From Candidatus Altimarinota bacterium (GTDB lineage Bacteria; Patescibacteriota; Gracilibacteria; BD1-5; UBA6164): a stretch of DNA of 64,000 nt. The notes below the pieces were generated by a model. The model was not told the origin of the DNA. It ran no database searches and was given only the letters and a program-made list of their open reading frames with translations. Positions 10,490 through 21,660 of this stretch are shown here, one piece after another. The translations under genes were made by a program, and so were the position numbers. How positions within the stretch are numbered: the stretch's first letter is position 1; the number at the start of each line of letters is the position of its first letter. The stretch spans positions 32,622-96,621 of the forward strand of contig JAOARJ010000015.1 of NCBI GenBank assembly GCA_025210615.1. Reading direction: 5' to 3'.

Positions 10490-12310
10490 ATGTTAAGAAG
10501 TCATAAATGTAATGAGCTTAATAAAGCTAATATTTGAGAAAAAGTACGTTTAGCCTGATGGGTATCAAATAGAAGAGACCACGGATGAATAATTTTCATA
10601 GATTTGAGAGATAGATATTGAGTTTCTCAAATTGTTTTTGATCCTGAAAATGCGACAGTTTTTAAAGAAGCTGAAGCTTTAAGAAGTGAATATGTAGTTG
10701 CTATTGAATGAGTGGTTAGAGAAAGACCAGCCGGACAAGAAAATAAAAATCTGCCTACTTGAGAAGTAGAAATTTTGGTTGAATCAATGAATTTACACGC
10801 AAAAAGTAAAACTCCTCCTTTTGAATTAGATGACCATTCTACTGAAGCTAACGAAGAAATTAGACTGAAATATAGATATTTAGATATGAGAAGAAAGAAA
10901 ATTCTTGATTATATGAAATTTAGATCAAAAATGACAACTTATACTAGAAATTGGTTTACGCAAAGGGATTTTTTAGATGTGCAAACTCCTATTTTAGCAA
11001 CTTCTTCTCCAGAATGAGCGAGAGATTTCTTGGTGCCTTCTAGGCTTCACGCTGGGAAGTTTTATGCTCTGCCACAAGCACCACAACAATTTAAACAATT
11101 ACTTATGGTATGAGGAGTTGATAAATATTTTCAAGTAGCGCCTTGTTTTAGAGATGAAGATCCTAGAGCTGATAGACATGCTTGAGATTTTTATCAAATT
11201 GATTGTGAAATGAGTTTTGTTGAGCAAGATGATGTTTTTAATGTAGTTGAAGAATTTTTATTAGATGCAACTAATGATTTATCAGATAAAAAAGTATTAA
11301 CTCAAACAGTAAATAATGATAAAATAAGAGAAAACGGAAAATTTTTTCAAATGACTTATGAGGAAGCTATGGCGAATTATTGAAGCGATAAACCAGATCT
11401 TAGATTTGGTTTAAAATTCGTAGATTTAACTGATGTTTATAAAGAAAGTGAGTTTGCTGTATTTAAATCAGTAGCGACAAGTGGATGAATTATCAAAGCG
11501 ATAAAATTAGAAAACCAAAAATTATCAAGAAAAGAAATAGATGAACTTACAAAAGTAGCTCAAAAAGCAGGAGCAAAAGGTCTTGCTTATATAATTTATG
11601 ATGATGCTGAAGAAGGGGGGAAAAAATCTCCTATCTTAAAATTTATGGGAGAAGCTGAAATTTCTGAAATGGAAAAAAGACTTGAGCCAAAACACGGAGA
11701 TATAATTTTCTTTTCAGCTGATGAATTTGAAAAAGCTGTAAAAATTCTTAACGTAGTAAGACTTGCTTTAAGAGATAAATTTGAATTAGCTAGTAAAAAT
11801 GAAATTTCATTTTGTTGGGTAACTGATTTTCCTATTTTTGAACAAGATGAAAATACTTGAAAAATAGATTTTGAACATAATCCTTTCTCAATGCCAAAAG
11901 GTGGTATTTCAGATTTTGATAGAGAAGATTTACTAGAAGTTAGATGACTTCAATATGATTTATCTTGTAACTGATATGAAATTTTATCAGGTGCGATTAG
12001 AAATCATGATGTAGACGCTTTAGTAAAGGCTTTTGAAATGGTTGGAAGAGATAAACAAGAAGTTATGGATAAATTTGGTGCGATGTATGAAGCTTTTCAA
12101 TATTGAGTGCCTCCACATGGTGGGTTTGCGATTGGTATGGATAGACTTATGATGATTTATGTTGATGAAGAAAATATTCGTGATATTTATGCTTTCCCTA
12201 AATCTGGTAAGGCTCAAGACCTTATGATGAATGGACCAAGTAGCGTAGATAATGACCAATTATTAGAGCTAAATATTGAAGCAATTTTACCTGAAGAAGA
12301 AGATAAATAA
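10490..12310 (+). CDS. aspS: Aspartyl-tRNA synthetase
   Basis: 606 residues, bacterial-type class II enzyme charging tRNA-Asp. N-terminal OB-fold anticodon-binding domain ([19 protein letters not shown]), motif 1 region (RYLDMRR), catalytic-domain segments [11 protein letters not shown] and [11 protein letters not shown] (motif 2), the bacterial GAD insertion around residues 280-420, and motif 3 [11 protein letters not shown] near the C-terminus. The TGA in SSPEGARDF is the conserved glycine of the aspartate-binding region. Followed after 32 nt by tyrS, probably in one operon. Confidence 0.96.
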
Positions 12311-12342
12311 ATTTTATAAAATATTAAAATAATAAAAATATT

Positions 12343-13548
12343 ATGGAAAATAGAGATAAAATTATAGATAATTTATTAAAAAAATGAGTATCTAGAGTTA
12401 TTGATGAAGAAAATCTTAGAAAAAGATTAACCTCTTGAAAAAAGTTAAGAATAAAATTATGAATAGACCCAACAGGAAGTGTAATTCATATCGGACATGC
12501 TGTACCTATTTTAAAACTTAAAGCGTTTCAAGATTTAGGTCATCAAGTTGTATTGATTATTTGAGATTCTACAGCTGAGGTAGGGGATACGTCTGATAAA
12601 AATGCTGAAAGACCATTGCTTACTAAAGAAGAAATTAAAGAAAATTATAAAAATTATATCAATATGTTTTCAAAAATTTTGGATATTGATAAAGTTGAAG
12701 TTAGATATAATAGTGAATGGCTTAGTAAAATAGATTTTAATGGAGTTGGGCATTTAGCGAAAAACTTTTCAGTTGCTGAAATGCTTGATAGAGATAATTT
12801 TTCAAAAAGATATAAGGGGTGAGTGAGAATTTCTCTTCAAGAATTTTTGTATCCACTTATGCAAGGGTATGATTCTATTGCTGTTGAAGCTGATGTAGAG
12901 CTAGGTTGAAATGATCAATATTTTAATCTTTTAGCTGGTAGAAGACTTCAAGAAGCATATGGACAAGAAAAACAAGATGTGATGATGTTTAACCTTATAG
13001 AAGGGACAGATGGTAGAAAAATGAGTAAAACTTATCATAATTTTATCGGTCTTGATGAGTCAGCGAATAATATGTTTGTGAAAGTTATGGAAATAAAAGA
13101 TGAACTTATTTTGACTTATTTTGAGCATTGTACTGATATGTTTTTAGAAGATATTGAGCAATATAAAACTAGATTAGAATCTTGAGAAAATCCTAGAGAA
13201 GTAAAAATAGATTTAGCGAAAACTATTGTTACATTATATTTTGATGAGGACGCTGCGCAGGAGGCTTATAAATATTTTGAAAAAGTATTAAAAGAAGGAT
13301 TAGTACCAGATGAAAAAGATATAGAAAAAGTTGAATTAGAAGATTCTGAACTACCTTTAGTAAGTCTTATTAGACAAGCTGGTATGGTGAATAATTCTAC
13401 TGAAGCTAGAAACGCTCTTAATTCAAATTGAGTGAAAGTTAATAATGAAAAACAAACTGATGCGAAATTTATGGTAAAATTAGATAAAGAAAATTATACT
13501 TTATTACAAGTATGAAAGAAAAAATTCAAATTAGTTAAACAAAAATAA
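12343..13548 (+). CDS. tyrS: Tyrosyl-tRNA synthetase
   Basis: 401 residues, class I synthetase for tRNA-Tyr. The HIGH motif is intact (VIHIGHAVP, about residue 46), the KMSKS-type loop reads GRKMSKT (about 226), and a C-terminal S4-like RNA-binding domain ([20 protein letters not shown]) is present. It is of the longer TyrRS subclass (TyrZ-like) rather than the Tyr-binding arrangement of E. coli TyrS, judged from HIGH and KMSKT; that subclass call is tentative. Second gene after aspS; ends in a terminator. Confidence 0.93.
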
Positions 13549-13577
13549 AACTCTCTAATTAAAGAGAGTTTTTTTTA
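13546..13577. terminator. Bidirectional terminator between tyrS and the CNBD gene
   Basis: AAAACTCTCT / AGAGAGTTTT stem with an AATTAA-type loop, T-runs on both strands; it overlaps both stop codons. Confidence 0.8.
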
Positions 13578-13961
13578 ATCTTCTAAATCTAAATTTTCTT
13601 CTATTCTTTGCATAATTTGTTTATTTATAGCGTTTGAATAATTATTAATTATTTCTATAAGAGAGTCTTGAGTTAGAATATAAGTTTCTACCTCAGTTTT
13701 TGCGATAACTGTTGCTGTTCTTTCTCCATCATTAAGTAGAGCAATTTCTCAGAATACATCTCATTCTCATAATGTTTTTCTTTCTTTGTTATCAACAAAG
13801 ATTTCTACTTCTCAAGATTTGATTATATATCATTTTCAATTGCTTTCTTCTCATTGCGACATAATTTCTCTTCAGGCTCAAAAAATTTCAATATTACATT
13901 TTGATAGAATATAATTTACATCTTCTTGTTCTATTCATCTGAAAATTTTTATATTTTGCAT
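13575..13961 (-). CDS. Stand-alone cyclic-nucleotide-binding-domain protein
   Basis: 128 residues forming one cNMP-binding beta-roll: GYIIKSGEVEIFV, GEGDVFGEIALLNDGERTATV, the last being the phosphate-binding cassette (F-G-E-[IL]-A-L-[LN]...R-[ST]-A-[TS]-V) with Glu and Arg in place. No DNA-binding HTH or other effector domain follows, so it is not a CRP-type regulator by itself; it may regulate a partner. Monocistronic and convergent with tyrS. Confidence 0.82.
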
Positions 13962-14097
13962 AGTTTTGTGAGATTATTAATTATTAAAATTATAGCATTA
14001 TTATACAAAAAAATATCTAAAAAATCAAATTTAAAATTAATTAAAAATCTTTTTAACAAATTTTCATCATTATTTGTGAAAAAAAGTCCCGAAAAAC

Positions 14098-14161
14098 TTG
14101 CTTTTTATTTTTTTCTGACTATACTCTCCGCGCAAATTAATCTAGGATATATTATATATCC
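14098..14161 (+). promoter_or_regulatory. atp operon promoter and palindromic leader
   Basis: TTGCTT (14098-14103), 16 nt, TATACT (14120-14125), followed by the 17-nt perfect palindrome GGATATATTATATATCC (14145-14161) and then TTTTTT. The palindrome plus T-run lies about 13 nt after the predicted start site and 39 nt before atpB, so it could act as a weak attenuator or as an operator. Sequence facts are direct; function is inferred. Confidence 0.5.
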
Positions 14162-14199
14162 TTTTTTAATTGTTTATTTGTCTAATGGATAAGTAGAGT

Positions 14200-15054
14200 A
14201 TGAGCCACTGATGAAGTGAATTTATCTCTTTTACTCTAGGTGAAACGCACGTATCTATTCCATGGATACCGCAATTTGCTTGAGTGTGAATTGAGATACT
14301 ATTGATTTTAGGGCTTATCTTACTATATACGTATAGAAAGAATAGCTCTGGAATGGTGCTGTTTGACTCAATATTTGAAAAGGTTTATGCTTTTTTTGAA
14401 GAAATTCTTTGAGAAGAAACTAAATCTTGGGTGAAAAATTTTGTTACTACATTATTTTTCGTGATATTATTCTCAAACTTATTAGGTTTGATGATAGAGT
14501 TTATCGCACCGATCTTCGGGACAAACGAAGAAGGGCATCTCCTACTTGAATGATTTATCTGATCACCTACGACAGACCTTAATTTTAATATAGGTATGGC
14601 GATTATAGGTGTATTAGTGGTATTAGTTATGCAAGCTAAATCACTATGAATCTGAGGATTTATACATGACTATTTCCCAATTATGGGTAAAGGTTATCTT
14701 CCTTATGAGAAAGGTAAATTACCTCCAGTTATTGATTATCCAGCATGGGCTATAATAAAAGTATTCGATATTATTTTGTCATTGTTCTTATGATTACTTG
14801 AAGTAATCTGAACATTAGCAAAAATCGTATCACTTTCATTTAGGCTGTTTGGTAATATGACATCTGGTGCTACTCTTATAGTTATGCTATATGTAGCGTT
14901 AGGTTGAATAACTGCAGGAATAGTATGATTACAATTGCCACTTTGAGTGCCGATTTTAATATATTTACAAGAGCTGTTAGTATCTTTGATACAAGCCTTT
15001 GTATTCCCATTGCTGATTGCTATATTTGTTAAAGTAGCTATCACGCATGATTAA
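14200..15054 (+). CDS. atpB: ATP synthase subunit a
   Basis: 284 residues, integral membrane stator subunit of Fo carrying the ion half-channels. At least five hydrophobic segments; the essential Arg helix is visible as SLSFRLFGNMTSG, and the final helix includes the QAFVF segment. An in-frame TAG at 14194 fixes the start at 14200. Glycines of the N-terminus and of the membrane helices are largely TGA. First gene of the atp operon; no atpI-type gene is convincing upstream. The Asn/Thr after FG is as in typical bacterial subunits. Confidence 0.93.
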
Positions 15055-15090
15055 GAATAATAATAATTTATTTTGTTAATTATTGAGAAC

Positions 15091-15552
15091 ATGGAAAACG
15101 TTATGGTATATTTAGGGGCTGGTCTAGCTATCGGTCTAGGTTGAGTTGGTGTTGCTATCGCTCAATGACAATTAGCTAAAACTTCTATGGATGTTTTAGG
15201 TAAAAACCCTAAATTAGCTGGTACACTTTTAGTTTATACTATCTTAGGTATAGCTTTAGTAGAATCTGCTGCTATCTACTCTTTAGTAGTTGCTATGCAA
15301 ATTATTTCTACTGAAGGATTAAGTAACTTTGCTGCTATTGGTGCTGGTCTTGCTATCGGTTTAACTTCTTTTGGTGCTGGTATGTGAGAAGGTAAATTAG
15401 TTTCTGGAGCTTTAGAAGCTATCAACAGAAACCCTGAAAATAAAGGTAAAGTATTATCTTTTATGATTCTTTTCGTAGCATTAGTAGAAGTAATCGCTAT
15501 CTACGGTCTAATTATTGCTTTCCAATTAATTGGTACAGCTAGCGCTGCTTAA
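15091..15552 (+). CDS. atpE: ATP synthase subunit c, duplicated (four-helix)
   Basis: 153 residues, twice the usual bacterial c subunit: two hairpins in tandem. Hairpin 1 has AQGQLAKTSMDVLGKNP on its first helix and ALVESAAIYSLV on its second, so the Na+-site residues Gln, Glu-Ser and Tyr are present. Hairpin 2 has MGEGKLVSGALEAINRNP and ALVEVIAIYGLI: Glu replaces Gln and Val replaces Ser. Both hairpins keep the ion-binding Glu and the cytoplasmic N-P loop. Forms the rotor ring in the membrane. Most glycines are GGT with only three TGA, in contrast with many neighbouring genes. Confidence 0.93.
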
Positions 15553-15592
15553 TAGTTAGAAATAACGAAAATATATCTTAAAATAATTGAAA

Positions 15593-16063
15593 ATGAATAT
15601 AGATGTATGAGTTTTAATAGCTCAGCTAATAAACTTTTGAATTCTATTCTTTCTTTTCAATAAATTCTTAAGTGAACCTATTTCTAAAGAAATACAAACT
15701 AGAAAAGAGCAAATATCTAAAATGTCTAATATAGACAAGCAGTTAGAAGAAAAAATGCTTGAAGCTAATAAAATGGCAGAAGATATCAAATCTGAAGCTA
15801 GAAAAACAGCTCAAGAAACTATTGATTCTTCTGTGGTATTAGCTAAAAAGAAAGCAGATGATATTGTAGCAAAAGCAGATAGCGAAGCTAAAAATAAAGT
15901 ATCTGATGCTCAAAAAGAAATAGAAAAAGAAAGATTATCTATGATGAATAATGCTAAAGCTAAGATTACTGGTTTAGTATTATCATTAAATAGAAAATTA
16001 TTCGATGAAGAAAAAACTAATAAAGAATTTATCGAAAAAGAAATAGAAGGTATTAAATTATAA
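15593..16063 (+). CDS. atpF: ATP synthase subunit b
   Basis: 156 residues: one N-terminal membrane helix (VGVLIAQLINFGILFFLF), the FNKFLSEPISKEI hinge typical of subunit b, then a long charged coiled coil rich in Lys, Glu and Ala (residues 35-150) forming the peripheral stalk. Start ATG at 15593, 40 nt after atpE. The two TGA codons are in the membrane helix; without them the frame would be truncated to its coiled coil. Confidence 0.9.
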
Positions 16064-16075
16064 ATCTTATATAAT

Positions 16076-16420
16076 ATGGATTTAACTTCTTTAAATAGAG
16101 AAGAATTAAAAAATCTTCTTAAAAAATTAAAAACTTTTAAAAATTTAAGAAGTTCACTAGGTAAAAGAGGAGATGAGCAATTTAAGCATCTTGAAGATGG
16201 AACTCCTATTTTAACAGTAGAACATACTTCTAAAGTTAGTTCTAGTTTAGCTTATGAAAAAGCTCTTGAAGTTTTTAAAAAAGCTTTCAAGCTAGAGCCT
16301 AAACAAGAAGATATTAAATTTGTTGTTAATGATAACTTAGTAGGAGGTATAAGAGTTATCAAAGATGATAGTTTAGTAGACTTAAGTTTTTTAAAAATTG
16401 AAAATGCTTTAACTAAATAA
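16076..16420 (+). CDS. atpH: ATP synthase delta subunit, short form
   Basis: 114 residues against about 175-180 in most bacteria. The C-terminal signature is clear (NDNLVGGIRVIKDDSLVDLSF, matching the family's L-[IV]-G-G-x-x-[IV]...D-x-S end), which in other species binds subunit b. The N-terminal six-helix domain that contacts the alpha subunits is largely missing or replaced by a short Lys-rich segment. It lies in the canonical place between atpF and atpA, 12 nt after atpF, so the assignment is supported by order as well. Confidence 0.82.
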   Translation: MDLTSLNREELKNLLKKLKTFKNLRSSLGKRGDEQFKHLEDGTPILTVEHTSKVSSSLAYEKALEVFKKAFKLEPKQEDIKFVVNDNLVGGIRVIKDDSLVDLSFLKIENALTK

Positions 16421-16468
16421 TTATTTATTAAAGCTAGAAAATATTTACACTTTAACCTTTTATAAGAT

Positions 16469-17974
16469 ATGTCAGTAGACTTATTGAATAAAATTATTAA
16501 CGAGGTTGAAAATCGTATAAATACTACTGAAATTACTCCAGACGTAGAAAATACTGGTGAAGTATTTTACTTATGAGATGGTGTAGCGAAAGTTTCTGGA
16601 CTTAGAAATGTTGCATATAACGAAGTAGTAGAATTTGAATCTGGAGCTAAATGAATGGCTTTGAACCTTGAAGAACATTTCGTTTGAGTTGTTATCTTAA
16701 ACGGTTTTGAAAAAATCAAGGAATGAGAAAAAGCTAAAGCTACAGGTAAAACGGTTAGTGTGCCAGTTGGTAAGGAATTAATCGGTAGAGTAGTTGACGC
16801 ACTATGAAACCCTATCGATGGATTAGGTGAAATTAAAACTAAAGAAACATATCCAGTAGAAAGAGTTGCTACTGGTGTTATGGCTAGAAAATCAGTTCAT
16901 GAACCACTTCAAACAGGTATTAAAGCGGTTGACGCATTGGTGCCAATTGGTAGAGGACAAAGAGAATTGATTATCGGTGATAGACAAACAGGTAAAACTC
17001 AAGTAGCAATCGATGCTATCTTAAATCAAAAAGGTCAAGGAGTAACATGTGTTTATGTTGCTGTTGGTCAAAAAGAAGGTAAAGTTGCTAGAATTGTTGA
17101 AGAATTAAAGAAAAGAGGAGCTATGGATTATACAATCGTAGTTACTGCTTCAGCATCTGAACCTGCTGCTATGCAATACTTAGCTCCATATGCTGGGTGT
17201 GCGATGGCTGAATATTTTATGTTTAATAGTGAACACTCTTTAATAATTTATGATGATTTATCTAAACAAGCTAATGCTTATAGAGAAATGTCATTATTAC
17301 TTAGAAGACCACCATGAAGAGAGGCTTATCCATGAGACGTATTCTTCCTACATTCAAGACTTCTAGAAAGAGCTTCTAAATTAAACGATAAATTATGAGC
17401 TGGTTCTATGACAGCACTTCCTGTTATTGAAACTCAAGCTGGTGACTTATCAGCTTATATCCCAACAAATGTAATTTCTATTACTGATGGGCAAATCTTC
17501 TTAGATTCTGATTTATTCAACGCTGGTCAAAAACCTGCTATTAATGTTGGTAATTCAGTATCAAGAGTATGAGGTTCAGCTCAAATAAAAGCTATGAAAA
17601 AAGTAGCTGGTACTTTGAAACTAGACCTTGCTCAATTTAGAGAATTAGAAGCGTTTTCACAATTTGCTTCTGATTTAGATGCTTCTACTAAAGCTAAATT
17701 AGATAGAGGTGCTAAAATGATGCAACTTCTTAAACAAAATGTTTATGCTCCAGTTGTTGTAGAAAAACAAGTTTGTGCAATTTACGCTGGTGCTAAAGGT
17801 TTCTTAGATAATATAGAAACTTCTAAAGTATGAGAATTTGAACAAAACTTATACGATGCTTTAGATACTGATACTTCTATTGTAGAAGCTATTAATAAAT
17901 CTAAAAAACTAGAAGATGATACTGTTAGCGCATTAGAAGAAACTATCAAGAAAACAGTTGAATTAAGCAAATAG
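16469..17974 (+). CDS. atpA: ATP synthase subunit alpha
   Basis: 501 residues, the regulatory nucleotide-binding subunit of F1. P-loop GDRQTGKT at about residue 169-176, [16 protein letters not shown] just before it, and the alpha-subunit motif PGREAYPGDVF with TGA-encoded glycines. Length and domain order (beta-barrel, nucleotide domain, helical C-terminus) are normal. Conserved glycines in the P-loop are GGT, whereas surface glycines are often TGA. Confidence 0.96.
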
Positions 17975-18000
17975 TTTACTTTTTGTAAAAATCTTTATTT

Positions 18001-18915
18001 ATGGCAAATGCTAAAGAGATAAAGAGAAGAATAAGTTCTATAAAAAATACTGCAAAAATTACTAAAGCTATGGAGCTTATTTCTACTGTTAAGATGAAAA
18101 AAGCTCAAGACGCTGCGACAAGCAAAAAAGCGTTTATGGCTGAAGCAATGAAAGTGTTTTTAAGAATTTGAGATTCTCTAAATGATTATGCTTTTTTCAA
18201 ACAAGGTTCTTGAGATAAAACTTTATGAGTAATGATTACTTCAAATAAAGGTTTATGTTGAGGGTACAATGTTAATACAATGAAAAAAGTAAATTCATAC
18301 AGAAAAGAAACAGGAGAAGAAATGGATTATGTTACAATTTGAAAAAGATGAGCTTTATTTGTAGCTAGAACTGGAAATAATATTGTTGCTGATTATAGTG
18401 ATGATTATAGTGATAATATAACGCCAGTATTTAGTAAAAATGTTTCAGACTTAGTTATTGAAAAATTTATGTCTGGAGAATACAAAAAAGTTGTAATTTT
18501 CTACACTCATTTTGTAAATACTATTTCTCAAGTACCTGTTGCTAGAACATTTTTAGAAATTTCTAAAGACGATATATTTGCTTATTTTAAACAAGTTTTA
18601 GGTGAAGATAAATACGAAGATTTAGCGAAAGAAATCGAAGGAGAGTCAAATGAAGTTTATGAATTTGAACCTTCTAAAGAAGAAATTGCTAAACAAATCG
18701 TTCCAATGATTCTTGAGATGATGTTATATGATATTTTACTTCAAGCGAAAGCTTCAGAGCATTCTCAAAGAATGGTAGCGATGAAAGCTGCCAAAGATAA
18801 TGCAAACAGTTTTGCTGGTAAGTTAACTCTAGCTTATAATAAGGCTAGACAAGCAGCTATTACAGCTGAAGTATCAGAAATTGTTTCTTGAGTTGAAGCT
18901 ATGAAAGATGCATAA
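18001..18915 (+). CDS. atpG: ATP synthase subunit gamma
   Basis: 304 residues, the central rotor shaft. N-terminal helix [28 protein letters not shown] and the C-terminal helix ([33 protein letters not shown]) are the two conserved coiled-coil halves; TSNKGLCGGYN is the Rossmann-like domain motif, here with one TGA glycine. Follows atpA by 26 nt. Usual length for the family. Confidence 0.94.
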
Positions 18916-18936
18916 TTTATTTACTAATCTTAAAGT

Positions 18937-19341
18937 ATGAAATTAAAAGTTTATACAGATGGAGGTAGTAGATGAAATCCTTGAATAGCTTGATTAGGCG
19001 TTTATATTACTGACTTTTTTGATAAAAAAGTTGAACAAAGATATAAACACTTATGAGAAAAAACTAATAACGAAGCTGAATACTTATGAGCTTATTACTG
19101 AATCAAAAGAGCTATAGAGCTCTGAGCATCAGAAATAGAACTATATATGGATTCAAATCTCGTTATTAAACAATTATCTTGAGAATGGAAAATAAAAAAA
19201 GAGCAGTTAAGAAAGATTAACGAAGATATAATTAGTGAAATTAAAAAAGCAAATGTAAAAATTAAATATAACTGGATTCCTAGAGAAGACAATAAAGAAG
19301 CTGATAGGCTTAGTAATGTCGCTATGGATAATCCAAGTTAG
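18937..19341 (+). CDS. rnhA: Ribonuclease HI
   Basis: 134 residues. Cleaves the RNA of RNA-DNA hybrids. Catalytic residues are visible: D7 and the YTDGGSRGNPG motif, E in NNEAEY (about 48), D in YMDSNLVIKQL (about 70) and the final D in NKEADRLSN (about 122). It resembles the Bacillus/archaeal-type RNase HI lacking the E. coli basic handle. Oddly inserted inside the ATP synthase operon between atpG (21-nt gap) and atpD (29-nt gap). Confidence 0.92.
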
Positions 19342-19370
19342 AAAAAAATTATTTTTTAAATGTAAAAATA

Positions 19371-20762
<1,392 letters not shown>

Positions 20763-20783
20763 TAACTTTAATCAAAATATTCT

Positions 20784-21212
20784 ATGTTTTTAGAAGTTAT
20801 AGCTTTTGATGGTAAAGCCTTCAGTCACGATAAAGTAAAGAGCGTTAACTTGATGACAAGTGCGTGAGAAATTACCGTGTTAGAAAACCATATGCCATTA
20901 ACTTCTGTTTTAAAACCATGAGTAGTGAATATTGAATGTAACAATTGAAATTGAGATTGTGATAAACAAGTATTAGCGATTTGAGGTTGAATTATTGAAA
21001 TCAATAAAAAAACTGTAAAAATCTTAGTTGATACTCTTTACACTCTTGATGAAGTTGATGCAGCTGAAGCTACTGATGCTGTTGCTAAAGCCGAAGAGTT
21101 GATGGACAAATATAAATGAGCAAAAGATAAAGCTGATATGGATAAATTCATACAAGCTGAAGATATGCTTATGAAATCAATTGCTAAGTTAAAACTTAGT
21201 AAATATAAATAA
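20784..21212 (+). CDS. atpC: ATP synthase subunit epsilon
   Basis: 142 residues. N-terminal beta-sandwich (VNLMTSAGEITVLENHMPLTSVLKPG is the conserved GE-x-x-x-L-x-x-H-x-P pattern) followed by a two-helix C-terminal domain that in other bacteria inhibits ATP hydrolysis. An Asn/Cys-rich loop (ECNNGNGDCDK) is an unusual insertion. Last gene of the atp operon, 21 nt after atpD. Confidence 0.9.
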
Positions 21213-21238
21213 AAAATCCTTAAATAAGGATTTTTTTT
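21210..21238 (+). terminator. Terminator of the atp operon
   Basis: Stem AAATCCTT / AAGGATTT around AAAT, followed by eight T; overlaps the atpC stop codon. Confidence 0.85.
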
Positions 21239-21242
21239 GTGG

Positions 21243-21593
21243 TTATTTTTCTGGAATAAAACCTATATTTAATTCATGAGAAGTTCAGTTAAAATTTTCT
21301 TCTATTTTTACAATTGCTTCTTCAGTTGCTTCTATTATTTGTCATATTGAGCAAGAAACTCTTTTAAATTCATATTCTCAATTAGTTTTTATTTCAAGCT
21401 CCTTTAATGCAGCTGTTATTTCTAAATCAGTAAAAGGTTTATAAAAAATCTTTTTTGCTTTTTTTACAAGAGCATCTTTTTCATCATCTCTTAATATTTT
21501 ATTAACAGAAATTTGAATTAAAGTTATAATATTATCATCAGATTCTTTTGGTTTTTCTCTATGCTTAGGTAAACTTTTATGAAGTAAATGCAT
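21243..21593 (-). CDS. Hypothetical 116-residue protein
   Basis: Soluble, charged protein. The middle (LIQISVNKILRDDEKDALVKKAKKIF) looks helical, the C-terminal part mixed. Four TGA glycines. Convergent with atpC, with no obvious operon partner: the acs gene upstream ends 67 nt before its start on the same strand. I recognise no family. Confidence 0.6.
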
Positions 21594-21660
21594 AATTGAA
21601 ATAAATTTATTTTAAAATAACATTGTGATTATAAGAAATAAGTATATAAAGTCAAAAGAA

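Noticed and set aside
13926..14192. 88-codon frame between the CNBD gene and atpB, a possible AtpI-like protein
   Set aside because: It overlaps the start of the CNBD gene antisense, contains no TGA, shows no AtpI motif, and its ATG has no support. A start at 13968 (GTG) would be possible, but the predicted atp promoter lies inside it.
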